Of a DNA stretch of 64,000 bases, positions 48,786 through 61,200 are shown in pieces. This stretch comes from an uncultured Prevotellaceae bacterium (GTDB taxonomy: Bacteria > Bacteroidota > Bacteroidia > Bacteroidales > Bacteroidaceae), in NCBI GenBank assembly GCA_902780025.1, contig CACZDV010000007.1, forward strand, positions 28,043 through 92,042, given 5' to 3'. The notes below the pieces were generated by a model. That model was not told the DNA's origin and ran no database searches. It worked only from the letters and a program-made list of their open reading frames with translations. The first letter of the stretch is position 1. The number at the start of each line of letters is the position of its first letter. The translations under genes and the position numbers were made by a program.

Positions 48786-48831
48786 AATCTAATCAGAATC
48801 TGTTTTCGCTTTATGAATTGACAGTAAAGAA

Positions 48832-48874
48832 GCCTGCGGAGAAAAACACCCAGGGAGTGTCACCCTCCGCAGGC
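48832..48874 (-). terminator. Terminator-like hairpin
   Basis: GCCTGCGGAG (48832-48841) and CTCCGCAGGC (48865-48874), a perfect 10-bp stem; on the minus strand it is followed by TTCTTTACT. It lies between the coiled-coil fibre protein (ends 48890) and the next gene. Confidence 0.65.
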
Positions 48875-48889
48875 ACACAGAGAGCGCAA

Positions 48890-49528
48890 TTAGTTGCTGG
48901 AGTTCGAGCTGGAAGAATCAGCGATGGCAGCGGCTACGAGAGCCTGTGCCTCGGATACGGTCAGCAGACCGAGATCTTCTGGCTGAACAGCTGACTCAGC
49001 AGCAGCTACAGCGTTCTGCAGCTTTGTGGTAGAACCAACGGTAACGGCGTTGTTCGAGGCAGAAGCCGTTACGAGGGCATCGTTGCCAGTCTCACCAGAT
49101 GCAGAGACGTTCTTGCCGCTGATCTGATTAGCGAGGGCGGCCAGCTCTGCTGTTACCCAAGCCACGACGGTGGTCTCCTCAGTATCCTGTGGGAGCGTAC
49201 CAACGAGGTTCTGCAGGTTGGTGATGGCCGTGTTCATGGCAGAGGCATCGTCTGGGTGACTCTGAATCCATGCAGCAATCTCCTGCAAGGTGTCGAGTGC
49301 CTCCTTGGCGTTAGCAGGAATCAGCTGTGCAGCCAGTTCCTCGTTAGCGATGGTGCGGACGCTCTTTGCAGTATCGCTGCCGATAAGGGTTGTTACCTTG
49401 CCGTTGACGGTGCTGATGTTAGCATCAATGGCTGAACGGTTCTGCTTGACATACGCGATGATGTCATTGATGGCGGCCTCCAATGACTCGGTGGCCACAA
49501 TCTTCAATAAAAGCTCGTCTTTTGTCAT
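48890..49528 (-). CDS. Coiled-coil tail-fibre-type protein
   Basis: 212 residues. Mostly helical (LEAAINDIIAYVKQNRSAIDANI, ALDTLQEIAAWIQSHPDDAS), then a beta/Ala-rich segment ending in a Ser-rich tail (AIADSSSSNSSN). The middle (VRTIANEEL, DTLQEIAAWIQSHPDDA) resembles domains repeated in phage fibre stalks. It lies just upstream (in the transcription order) of the small protein at 48576. Probably a stalk or adaptor. Confidence 0.6.
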   Translation of the reverse strand: MTKDELLLKIVATESLEAAINDIIAYVKQNRSAIDANISTVNGKVTTLIGSDTAKSVRTIANEELAAQLIPANAKEALDTLQEIAAWIQSHPDDASAMNTAITNLQNLVGTLPQDTEETTVVAWVTAELAALANQISGKNVSASGETGNDALVTASASNNAVTVGSTTKLQNAVAAAESAVQPEDLGLLTVSEAQALVAAAIADSSSSNSSN

Positions 49529-49583
49529 AAAGCGAAATACTTTTTAAAGGGTTAATAAAGTGAACTATATCTGAGTTTTATGC

Positions 49584-50030
49584 TCATTCTTTTTGTGTGT
49601 TGGCGGCAATGGCGTCGGCCACCATCTGACGTGCTTCGGCTGGTGTGGTCACGATGCTTGGGTCGAGGTCTTCCATCCTGATTGAACCGTCCTTGATTTC
49701 CTCGGAACCTACACTGTTAGCCGATGGTTGCGAGCTGCCGCCACCGCTTCCGCCGCCCGACTGGTCGGCAACAATTTCTGCCGATGCAGGCTCTGCGATA
49801 CAGTTCATACGGTACTCCTGTCCGCTGCCGCCAGCAGGAACGTTGACCACCATCTGCTTTTCCAGAATACGGCTGTCGGCGACATTCCAAGGAAGGCCAA
49901 CGCCAAGGCGCGTCTCCAGATAAAGCACTTTGGTTCTCTCTATCGGGAAAGTCAGTTGCACTACCTTTCCTCCCGAGAAGACGTCAGATACATAGCTCTG
50001 ACCGTCATAGTTGAATGATAATTTTGCCAT
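49584..50030 (-). CDS. Fibre-region protein with Gly/Ser linker, unknown
   Basis: 148 residues from MAKLSFNYDGQSYVSDVF. The upstream Met at 50066 lies before the predicted transcription start, so 50030 is used. The N-terminal half is beta-rich (VVQLTFPIERTKVLYLETRL), then a linker QSGGGSGGGSSQPS, then SVGSEEIKDGSIRMEDLDPSI (a pattern common in phage fibre linkers) and a helix. It is driven by a TGCCCTTGAC-class promoter. Confidence 0.6.
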   Translation of the reverse strand: MAKLSFNYDGQSYVSDVFSGGKVVQLTFPIERTKVLYLETRLGVGLPWNVADSRILEKQMVVNVPAGGSGQEYRMNCIAEPASAEIVADQSGGGSGGGSSQPSANSVGSEEIKDGSIRMEDLDPSIVTTPAEARQMVADAIAANTQKE

Positions 50031-50055
50031 GTCTATGTTATATTTGTCTATGCTG

Positions 50056-50091
50056 CAAAGATACAAAGTGCTTTAAGAAAAGTCAAGGGCA
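50056..50091 (-). promoter_or_regulatory. TGCCCTTGAC-class promoter, leftward (fibre operon)
   Basis: On the minus strand TGCCCTTGAC (50091-50082) and full-consensus TATCTTTG (50063-50056), 20 bp between TTG and the -7 element. It probably drives the fibre genes and the DGR target downstream. Confidence 0.78.
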
Positions 50092-50178
50092 CATTCAAGA
50101 AACAGTCGTTTACTTAAACAATATCTGACACTATGTCATCTATCGTCTGCATCGTAGCAACCTTCTTCTCGTGTTTCT

Positions 50179-51927
50179 TTAATCGGTTGTCGCAAACTGA
50201 TAATTCTTCCATACGGCATCAGCTTCTTCATCGGTGGCGAAGTCAAGCTTGTCTTGCTTGCCTGCTAAGGCTAAATAGAGACCACTTGAGCGCACAGCCT
50301 TATTGCTGTCTGGCGTCGGGACATCATCAAAGGCAATACTTGCCAGCACCTCGGCGGCAAGGGCGTCCTTTTCCTCCTGAGACATAGTGTACCAGTCAAG
50401 GGAGATACGGATGCCCCTGACGTATATCTGATGCTCATAGTCCCACTGGTACACATAGCCTGTATCACCTGGCCGTCCTGCCGTTCCGTCAGCAATATAG
50501 CTGGGGTGGTCGGCGATATTCTTTGCGTAGGCAGCTTCATCGTTTGCATTGCCTGCGGCAGCAGTGGCGGCAGCAGTGGCGGCAGCAGAGTCATCGTGGT
50601 CCGTACCAGCTACTATATGGTCTGCATCTGCTATTGAGTGATCAGCAATAGCTCTTGTATTATCTTCCTCAGCAGTGGCGTGGTCACTTTCTGCTGTTTC
50701 GTGGTCCGTGGCGGCAATGTCATGGTCAGCAACAGATGTGTCATGGTCAGCTGCTGCCGTTTCGTGGTCGGTGCCTGCCAAGTTATGATCGCTCACTGCC
50801 GTGGTGTGGTCACTTTCTGCTGTCGTATGGTCGTTCTCTGCCGTAGTGTGGTCTGCCGTAGCAGTAGAATGGTCTGCAACGGCAACTGCATGGTCTTGCG
50901 TAGCTGTCTGATGGTCAGAGGTGGCCACCGTATGGTCTGAAGCGGCTATGCCGTGGTCTGTCTCTGCCTGTGCTATCTTGCCTTCTATCTGCGGCTTCAT
51001 ATTCTCCAGCCAGTCAGCCCATGCCTCACTGGATGCCTGGTCGAGGTCGGCAAGGAACGAGAAAGAACCTTGTGAGTTCTTGCAGTACAGCTTGGCATTA
51101 TCAACACTCGTCTTGTCAGTGGTGGCTATCAGCACGAACTTACCCTCAGGGACGTTGGCGGCATCGGCATTCATCAGAGACACCGTAGCATAGGTGCGGT
51201 AAATCTGGAAGCCTATCATCACGCTCGACGACTCGCCCTGTCTGTTGGTGACGGTAACGGTCATGCCATCCAATACGGCATTGACATTCTCTGCACCGCC
51301 TGTTGCCGCCTCGGATGCTTCGTGGTCTTCCTCGGCACGAGTATGGTCCTGGTCTGCTGTCGTATGGTCGCCTGCAGCTGTGGTATGGTCTTCTTCCGCG
51401 CGGGTATGATCGGAGCTTGCCGTTGTCTCACGGGTTTCCTCGTTGGACTGACGGGTCTGTTCGTTAGACTGCCTTGTCTGCTCGTTGGCCTGGCGCGCCT
51501 GTTCGTTACTTTGCCTTGTCTGTTCGTCGGACTGACGGGTCTGCTCATCGCTCTCTATCTGCTCTCTGCTGCTGTCGGCATTCTCCGCTGCGGTATTGGC
51601 GGCAGCGGTTGCTTGCTGGGCATCTTCAACAACCTGCCCTACATCCTGTATACTCTGCTCTGCCTCTCGCGTGGCAGTCTTCATGGATGCAAGGACGGAA
51701 GACATCACGGACCACGGAATCTGAACGTATGCCATAGCCTGCGCGTCATCATGTGTTATAGGGTCTTTGTCATACATCACGCCAGGAAGAGAGAGCGTGT
51801 CCGTCATCTCCTCCTCCTTTGTAATGACTGACGCACCGCGAGGATGGCCGGGAGCATTCTCCAGGGCATCGCCTATCGCCATCAGCGCCTCGCTGACCTG
51901 TTCGATAAATTCTTGTGTTACTGCCAT
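50179..51927 (-). CDS. Histidine-heptad tail fibre
   Basis: 582 residues. After an N-terminal domain (1-90) come seven NEQTRQS-type heptads (about 120-170), then five xDHTxAx heptads, a globular segment (about 210-330), then eighteen heptads of the form (S/A/T)DHxxAx, all but one with Asp-His. The C-terminal domain (about 470-582) includes YIADGTAGRPGDTGYVYQWDYE and ends DEEADAVWKNYQFATTD. Heptads suggest a long trimeric coiled-coil shaft; the His ladder could hold metal ions, as in some other phage fibres. It is the second gene after the giant tail-tip protein. Confidence 0.78.
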   Translation of the reverse strand: MAVTQEFIEQVSEALMAIGDALENAPGHPRGASVITKEEEMTDTLSLPGVMYDKDPITHDDAQAMAYVQIPWSVMSSVLASMKTATREAEQSIQDVGQVVEDAQQATAAANTAAENADSSREQIESDEQTRQSDEQTRQSNEQARQANEQTRQSNEQTRQSNEETRETTASSDHTRAEEDHTTAAGDHTTADQDHTRAEEDHEASEAATGGAENVNAVLDGMTVTVTNRQGESSSVMIGFQIYRTYATVSLMNADAANVPEGKFVLIATTDKTSVDNAKLYCKNSQGSFSFLADLDQASSEAWADWLENMKPQIEGKIAQAETDHGIAASDHTVATSDHQTATQDHAVAVADHSTATADHTTAENDHTTAESDHTTAVSDHNLAGTDHETAAADHDTSVADHDIAATDHETAESDHATAEEDNTRAIADHSIADADHIVAGTDHDDSAAATAAATAAAGNANDEAAYAKNIADHPSYIADGTAGRPGDTGYVYQWDYEHQIYVRGIRISLDWYTMSQEEKDALAAEVLASIAFDDVPTPDSNKAVRSSGLYLALAGKQDKLDFATDEEADAVWKNYQFATTD

Positions 51928-51938
51928 ATTCTTTTTTG

Positions 51939-52196
51939 TTAATTGTTTCCTTTTAATGCGTCGATAACCATAGGTATGAAGTGGTGTTCTGCAAAACTCA
52001 TCAACAGCTGATACTCATCTGCCGTCAGCTCACAATCGCCCGTGGAGTTGTAGATTTTCAATGCCAGCGCGTGGGCTGCTATGCCTATGCCGCTCTGGTA
52101 GATGGCGTCAGCTACCTGCACCTTTACATTGATTACCTGTTCTCTTGTCTTGGCGATATCGGTATAAACCCTTAGTTGTTCGAAATTTATCTTCAT
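51939..52196 (-). CDS. Small protein between giant tail protein and fibre
   Basis: 85 residues, helical (LRVYTDIAKTREQVINVKVQVADAI, ADEYQLLMSFAEHHFIPMVIDAL). It lies 12 bp after the giant gene's stop and 11 bp before the fibre gene. Possibly an adaptor or fibre chaperone; no family recognised. Confidence 0.6.
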   Translation of the reverse strand: MKINFEQLRVYTDIAKTREQVINVKVQVADAIYQSGIGIAAHALALKIYNSTGDCELTADEYQLLMSFAEHHFIPMVIDALKGNN

Positions 52197-52208
52197 AATT
52201 GTATCTTT

Positions 52209-55200
52209 TTAGTTGCCGTCAATTCTCGTAAGCATTACTGCGTAGTTGGCCAAATGGCTACTGTATATAGAGTTCGGATTATTCAGAAGGACCTTCAGCT
52301 CGCCCATTGTCATTACATGTACATGCCCTTTGGTCATCCAGTTTGCGCCATTCGGGTCAAGAAGGCAGCGAGGCCACGCGGATTCCTGGTTATCATCATA
52401 AGCACGAAGATTGACAACACTCTGCTCTGAAGAGCCGGATCCTGTAGTCCCTACACCTATCTTGATGTGCCTCCTGGTTCCAAAACCTCCGCTGACGTAT
52501 AAATCGTCATACTCCGTTTCAGCCATTCTGCGGCCCACTTGTGTGGTTATATGAGAATAGTCTCCATTCCATTGACCGCTCGCATTCTTGTAATTATAAA
52601 CACTCTCCATTGAATAAGGATTGACGAACGTATATCTTTCATGCTGAGCGTCTGCCTCGGAAACTTTGATTTGGCCTGCATTCTTTCCAGTATCATAGTT
52701 TATGAGAATGATGTTGTTGCTTTCACCATCCAACATAGTGATATAGCCTCTATTTGAGCTCTGTGCTATCTTGATTCTGTAAGAGTCTTCTTTACCCACT
52801 ATAATGGAACCACCGGATGCTATATTCATCTGACCGGTAATGCTGCCGCTTGTCGCCGTAATCTCTCCAGAGAAATGACCGTTGACGGCGTGCAGAGTGC
52901 CGTTAGTCGGGTCTATCCATATCTTGTCGGTGTTTCCACCGTTGGCATCACAGAAAGTCACCTTGTTGGCTTGCAGTTCGATGGTGCCATTGGTAATATC
53001 TATACCCGTATTACTCAGTCCCTGCGTGACAAAGAGCTGGATATTGTCTGCTATCTGTATGATATCAGATGATATCTCCGTACTGTCCGCAATAAAATCA
53101 GTAGCCGTATCGCCCTCTTCAAGTTGCGGATGCTTAATATTTGTGGCATTGATGGAAATTCCCATATAACCACCGAGATAAGGAGATACTTCTATTTTGG
53201 CCGTCTTACGGTCAGATGCGCCAGTCGCAGCGACCGTAAAGGTCTGTTTCATCGTTGGATAGTCTACAACCCAAACCGTTACAGTGATAGCCGTTGTCTT
53301 TTTGCTATAGAACGATAGTGCATACGTCTTACCGCCTGAAAGGGTAAGTTTCTGTGCCAGATATTGGTCGTAGCCGTTGGTAACGATATACCCGTCATCA
53401 TCCAATTTGGCGCTCGTATATGGCACACCAGAAGCAACAACATCACTTGGCGAGCTCAACCATCCTTTTGCCGACAGCGAGCCTTTCAGCAAGTTCTTAC
53501 TTGGACTGATATTCTTTACAGAGGACTGTATGCTGTTCGAGAAGATATTAAAATCGCTTTGGCTTACCTTGTCGTTGACCTGCAGCATGATATTGCCTGC
53601 CTTCTGCTTGATTTCAGATGACACATTGAACACCCTGCCGATATACAGCATAGTAGCCACGCCAGTGCCCGATTGTATGTCATCATGCAACGTAATGGTG
53701 TACGTTCCGCTATTGTCTACGGTGATGCGATGCTCTATGAACTGTTCGCCACCCTCGTAGTGGAAACCAGCAAAATCAAAGACATAGTTGCCAGTCGGCA
53801 AATCTTCCGTGTCAACCTTTAACTGCACGATGTACTCGCCAGCACTCAGAGCAACCTGCGTACCATCTATGTCCTCAAAAGCAGTATTGTCGATATTCTT
53901 AACAAGCTCTGTCGTGTCACGCTCTATCTTTGCGCTATTCTGCTCGGCGGTGCTCAGACGTGTGTTTTGGTTTTGTATGACCTGTCCTTGCGTAGTGACG
54001 GTTTGAGACAGTTCGCTCAAATCTTGCGTGGCATCGTTTATGTCATTACGGAGCGATTTGCTTGTAATAATATTGCCGTTATCGTCCTTCAGATACTGCG
54101 TGAGTTGTGCGGTAACGGTTTCCACGCCTGCCTCCACCTCACGTTTCCATGTACCAAGCAGGTTGGCATAGCACAATACCGTGACCTCCTGCGATGACGT
54201 GCTGCCATCTGCAGCCTGTGCGTTGACAACAACCTTGAAAGAGCCCTCGGTGTAATACTCTGCTGGAGTGCCGTGAGTCTTCGGACTGCTGACAATGACT
54301 TTCTTTGCATCATCACCAGTACCTATTGTAGCATTGAACTCGTTTGACAAGGCTTGCTGACCCGTTGGAATGGCTATGCTTGTAATGGTTGCACTTTCTC
54401 TGCCTTTCTTTGCCGCAAACGATACCGTGGCTGATGAGAACGATGTTAGGTTGTTGTTGAGCGACTGGGTGATGATTACGTTGGCGGGATTAGCAGAGAA
54501 AGCCCATGCTGCCTCACCCTGCGGGCCTTGCCCTCCTTGCTTTTCGACAGGGATCTCCAGCTTTGAAAGGAATGAAGGTGGAAGGGCATTGGCTGTTTCT
54601 ATCACCGCATCACTCATAACAACGACGAAGGCGTCTACCTTTGTATAGTCGTTCTCCGTTTCACTATATCTTCCCGTAGTAGCCTTTGCGCTGCTACTCT
54701 CCTTCAAAGTGTATGTCCCGCCCTTTCTGCGGTATACCGCATAGTAACAAGAGTATGCGCTGTACACGCCAGAAGTGTTCAGCCTGAATATGAAATTGGC
54801 ATTGATGACAGCCTGCGTGCTTTCCGCACCGACAATGACACTCGCCTGGCTACTCTGTATCTCATGAAATGTTGCAGAGCCGTTGATACCGTCCTTGACG
54901 ACGGGCACGTTCTCTGCGTCAAGTGTGTTTTGTGTATTGATGTCCGACGCCGTGGCGGCACTTGACAGACAAAACTCAACGCCTTTCTCAGACGTAGCAG
55001 GAAGAATACCCGTAGCCCATATCTCTGATGCCGTGGTAAACCTTGCATACGTTCCTCCGACATAGCGCCAGTAGATATAGTATGTCACGCCGTTGACAAC
55101 GACGCTCTCTGCCGTCTCTGCATTTGTGGTAACAGAGTCTTTGATGAGCGTATATCCGCATCCGAGCTTCTTGGGCGTGCTGCCTGCCAACTCAGACTTG

Positions 55201-58200
55201 TTAAAGCTGATGGATTTTGACGTGGGACGAAGGTTGCAGATGTCGGGGGCTTTGCCAGGCTCTCCGCTCTTGACCTTCCCAAGGTTGAAATATGCCACCT
55301 TGCCAGTGGTGTCCTTTGCACATTTGGCTACGATCTTCGCAAACAGTCCGCTGTCGGCAATCGTCGCGCCATCCTTGACGGTTACGGTAACAGTACCGGT
55401 GGCGCCGGAATAGGACACCCCTACGGTGGCGATGTTGCCGTTCGTGATAGGATGCAGTTCATCATTGTCAGAGGCGTAGTACAGCTGAGCTGTCAGACCA
55501 CCGCTGGCAAGGAACTCCTGTCGCTCAGAGCCGTAATACAGGCTGACTCCTGTCGAGCGCACGGCATCGCCCTGTACCACATCATTGCTGTCAGTACCGA
55601 ACTGGTCAGACTCGTTGTCAAGGTCTACTATAAGGTTGCTATCACCATTCTGCACCTTGGCAATCTCTACTGTCTCATAGTCACAGAGGCGGTAATTCGT
55701 ACTGTCGGAATAGCGACGCAGCTCAAAATATATGCCGGCATAAGTATTGCACTCAACGGCAGTCACCTTCTTGCTCGATGCTTTCAGGTTTACAGGCGTG
55801 CTGACAGAACCATTTTCGTTGACATATCCCCAAAAGACACAGAACTTCCCTGCCGACGGCGTTTCCGATGTATCAATGCTGATACTGTCGATATTATGAC
55901 CTTGTGCATCAATACCCTTGACGGAGAGATTAATAGTCTTTTCCGTAAACACCTCACTGCTATTATATGGAATAGCGTTAGGCTTGACGACGATATCGTA
56001 TTTGTCACTCTCTGTCTTGTTGGCAGTAAACTCGGCAAAGTAATCTTTGCTGTCGTATGTTGCCTTGACAGCGACCTTGGCACTCGCACCTGTCACATGA
56101 GGAACGGTCAGCAGACCGTTTACGCATGTAGGAGCATTCTGTCCTGCGGTAGGCACGCCGCTGGACTTGCTGAAGTCAACAGCCCACGTGACTGAATTAG
56201 CACTGATCTGCAAGGCACCGTCATACAGCCTGGCCTGCGACGTCGCGCCGCCTGCAGGAGCAACAAGCTCGCCGGAGGCGTTATAAAGGAAGTCCTCATG
56301 CTCGTTGTCAAGAGCAAGGCGGATGCTGTTCTCTCCTTTGTCACCATTGATGCCGTCCTTGACGATGGGGACATTCTCACGGTCAACAATGTTGCTGTCA
56401 CTGACACTGCCTGCGTCAGAAGCCGTGCTGATACAGAACTCTATATCCGTATTAGTCGTGCTGCTTGCTACCTGCAGGAAGTTATTTGGAGAGGCTGGGT
56501 ATGCCGTCCACGCGCCCCATGCTCCGTCAGCACCCTTGATGCGGTAATAAAGGTAGTTGCTGCTGTCTATCTGCGAACCGTTTGGCTGCTGTACAGTGAC
56601 AGGGGCACCACCATTTTCTTTGACATAGCCGCCATAGAGGTTTATTTGTGATGGCGTAAGGGTCTTGCCGTCGCTGCCCTTCGAGAAGGACACCTCAGAA
56701 GGTGACGGCAGCAGCTGGTAGATAACATCGGACTTTGTGGTGCCGAGGGTAAACTCTTCGGAATATCCCTGGCCACCGTAGTTCAGCGTAAAGGTCTTAG
56801 TCTGTTCTGTAACACTGTCACCCTTGCTAAAGTCCCACTGCACAGTGACTACACCGTTGCTCTTTTCAATGGAAGACGGCTCACGGCTACCAATCTTCAT
56901 TGAAGCCTTCGTCATGCTATGGCTGACCTTATCGTCATCCGTCACTATGGCAGCTCCATCAAAGATACGCGCCCTCACGATGACGGTACGAGCAAAACGC
57001 ACCTTTCCGTCGGCATCGACACTGACGAGGTCTGCCTGATTGTCAAGGTCTATGCGGACGGAGTTCTTTCCATCGGCACCTTGCACATACTTCCATGTGT
57101 AGTATTTGTAGTCCTCGGCATCGGTGGTATCTTCGTCCACAAGTGTACCCATCCATGTTAGGTCTTCCTGCGGTGCAATGCTGAAGTCAAACAGTGCCTG
57201 CTCCGCAGCAGTCATTGGGTAGACCGCATTGGGCATGGTACGTTGGCCGGCTGTGCGGTCTGTGGTGACAGCCCTGCCGTCTCCGTCCTTTTTGAGGATG
57301 ATACCCTTAGCCCATGCAATATGCGTGTAATATGTCTTACCAGACTCTCCTTTGAACTCGCCAAGGTCAAGCCATCCGCTGCGCCAGTCGACCCACGTAG
57401 AACTCTTTGAGCGCAGCTCGTCACTCCACTGATAGAGGTGGCGGTCTGCTTCGGAGATATACGCCCAGCCGTCCTGTACGTCCGTCCGTTGTCCGTCAGA
57501 CCCGTTGACAAGTGGGATGACCTGCCTGTCAAGCAGCTTGGAGGTGTTGGCCACAGTTCCTTGTGTCTTGATGGATGTGCCATTGGTACCCGAAAGGCGA
57601 GTATACGACCACTGTCCCGCATCATATCCGCTCTTGTCAGTCTTCAGCGTCATCTTGCGGCTTCTGCGCCACAGATATGTGCGGCTGTTGGTGTTAGCAG
57701 GCGTCGAGTCCTTCCAGTCACCCTCCTGACAGTCGGAAGGCATTGTGTCAGCACTCGCAGTAGTCTCCTGATTACTCCATGCCTCTTGCGTTTCTATGTA
57801 CGACTGCGCAGACAGTCCGTCAGTGCCGTCCTTGACAATATGGATTGTCTCACGGTCTACAAGTGTCGTACCAACATACAGCAGGAAGGTGACGTTATTC
57901 GTAAAGTCAGTACCTGGGACAAGTTGCTTATAGGCATTCTCCGCCGTCTCTCCATCCTTGATGTATTTGACAGTGCCGCCAGCAGGTGTTACAAACTGCC
58001 CCTTGGCAACATCGAACTTATTGTACGTACAAGTCAGTACGCTGGGAACGTACTGATTGGCCTTGTTCAGCAGAACAAAAGAGTCGCTTGGCACAAGGTT
58101 GTACGTTGTGCCACCCTTCAGTCCGTTGACAGTCAGCGTGAGCACGCGTTGTATGCTGGCATCATCCTTTGCTGTCAGCGTAATCTCAAACTCCTTCTTT

Positions 58201-61200
58201 CCGCTAATGACAGCATTGGTGGCGAAAGTGATAGTGACAGTATCGCTATCCTTAGCCGTTGCCGCTGTTTTGTTGCTGAAGCTGATAGTAATGCCAGTAT
58301 CACCACCATTAACTGACGTTATGAACGCCTTCTTCTGTGAACCATAGAACAGGCTGACGTTGGTGCTGACCGCCTGCTGCACGACGGGCTTACCGTCATT
58401 GTCGCAGGCCACAGAGTCCATCTCGTTATCCAAGTCGGCAATCCACGGAGAGGTGCCGTCCTTGGCGTAGCGGTTATGCAAATCGACAGAGCCGAAAGCC
58501 TGCCAGACACCATCAGACTTCTTTCTGCTGGCCCACCACAGGACAGGCCATGTCTCGCTGATGTCTGCAGGAGGGTCATCGTTCCAGTAATGGCTGTTAC
58601 CGTATATCTTCCCGTCCTGATAGTTGCCGACACTTGGATAGAACTCGTCGTCCGACTGACTGCCCTGACCGTTGCTCTCATCAATGGTAGGCTTAAAGCC
58701 CTCCTTGGTGAGCAGATAGATATACTCATAGCCGCTGCCGTCCTTGCCCTTCAAGTAGTTCCACTTATAGGCATTGACAGCTTCCACCTTTTGCGACGGC
58801 GACAGGCTTCCCCAGTTGCGTCCTGGGTCTGATTCCTTGTCATCCGTACAGAAGCCCATCCATTCATACTGACTGCCATCGCTGTTGACCGTAAAGCCGA
58901 TGGTGTCAACAGTAGACGTTGTCACGTTCAACGGGTTCTTTTTGGCATAGGCAATGTGCATGTAGCTGTTCTTTCCTGGCTTTCCTTGGAACTCACCGAG
59001 GTCATTCCATGCAACTGCGGGAGTGCTTGTAAACATGTAGAGATGACGGTCACTATTGCAAATATAACAGTCGCCATGTTTCACCTCTACCTCTGGCTCG
59101 TCAGAGCCGTCGCTATTCATCGGTATAGCATATCCCTTGCCGTCCCGTATTGTCATCTTTGACGGACTGGCAACAGTACCCTTAATCTCAACACCCGTAC
59201 CATCTGTACCCTCGGCCTTGATGCCAGTAGACTGCCCATTGATAACCCAATAGCCATCGACAATCTCCACAGTCGGAGTAACGCCGTCCACACCGTCAGC
59301 AACCATAGGTATGGTCTCGATATCTACCACCTTGCCGTCAACCTTGAAGATAAACTGGATGGACTTCGTGAAACTGGTTACGGCAATATCCGTATTGTTA
59401 GTATACGCCTTCTCAGTGCCTCCGTCCAGCTTGTATGTTATGGCACCATCCGTGGTATTGTTTGTTATGGTTCCTCCGACATTCTTCTGGCGGGTACATG
59501 AAACGTTATCTACGGAGTATGTGCCGTCCTTCTTCTTGACAACAGAAGACACGCTGGGGACAAGGCTGTAGAGTACGGCAGGCTCTCCATTTTCACCTTG
59601 GCGAACGCCATTGAGCACGAAATGCAGCGGAAGATTACCACTACCGCTTCCCGCAATGGTAATCCCTATCTTATTAACCTCGGCAATACTCGTGTCTTTG
59701 GCGACTTGAATACGAATCGTCCTTGCGTTCTTGTTGGGTGTGATGGTAAATCCCTGAATACTGTCCGTCGTCAGCGTGGTAATATCCAGCGGATGAGAAC
59801 CATGCCACAAGCTGACACCAACAGTAGTGTCATAGTCCGTCAGTGTCTTGCCGTTTTTGTCACAAGCCACAGAGTCCATCTCATTGTCTATGTCGGCAAA
59901 ATAGGGAGAGGTGCCAGGAGCACCATCCTCTGCCTTGTTGACTGGGATTGTCTCGCTATCAAGGATGGCATCGAGGTCGGCATCCTTCGCTATCTTGACC
60001 TGTACACTGCTGATGGCGCTATTGTCAGTAGTGTAAGAATATGTTCCGTCAGACGATGCCGTCTGCTTGTCATTATTGACATACACGCCATAGCCTGACG
60101 GCGGGTCTGACAATACTCTGTTGCCGTCAACGGTCATCTTCCATACCTTGATGGTAAGTGTACTCGTCGCCGGCTGGTCCTTCGTGGCATTATACGCTAT
60201 TGAGTTGGGCGTGATATCAAGGTCGTATTTGTCGACATCGACGAGTTTCTTCAGCGTCAGCCGAGTAGTCTTTGTATATACCGTTCCGTTCTTGTCAGTA
60301 TATACAGCCTGTACATTGACATAGCCTGTCGCTGCCGTCATGCCCGTCACGACGATATTACGGGAGTTGCCGCTTGACATCGTACAACCCACCGCCGTCA
60401 TCTTCCAGTCGGCACTTGTGCTGACATCCGTAGCGCCGTCGAATAGCCTTGCGGTAGAGAGCACGTTGCCTGAAACAAGTTTTCCTCCGCTCGTATACAG
60501 CATAGAGTCGTTCTCATTGTCGAGGTCGATGCGGACGCTGTTTTCGCCCTTGATGCGTGTTATAGCCCATTTGCCATAATAGACGCCGTTCTTTATTTTA
60601 CGCTCTGCACGCCACTTCATGTCGCTCCATGTCACGCCGCTTGGCAGCGTGTCATTGGGGTCGTACCATCCTTGACTATGACGCTGTGCCTTTGTTGATG
60701 CGGTATCTTTGTTCTCAGCCGTCCCATAAGGTGCCGACGGCTGTGTGGCGTTCGGAGAGAACTCAATATCAAGTGTCTCGGTGTCCGTCTGCGGCCGTGG
60801 GGTCGTCCAGTTCTGATGTGTGCCGTCGGAATAGAACCATGCGGTGCTCGCCCATAAGATAGCGGTACCTTCAGGTATGCCGTCAGTCCATGTAGGCTGT
60901 CCGCTTACAGCAGGAGGAACAGGGTTGTCGAACGTGTTATATCCGTCCTTCTTATCGTTACTTGGCGCTGCTGGCGTACTGTTGCTGCGGCAGAACACCG
61001 TGCTCTTGAATGCTCCCGGGTCGCCCTTCTCCACCTGCTCCGTCCAGTTGTTACTCTCTGCAGACGGCTCGTCATAGGTGTAGTTGCGGACATACTCCGC
61101 ACCATCTGTCTTAGCAGATATCTTTCTTCCATCAGCACTAAGCCAATAGAAGCTCTCAACGACAGAGCAGAGCCATGCGCTGCCGTTATGTGACACCTGC

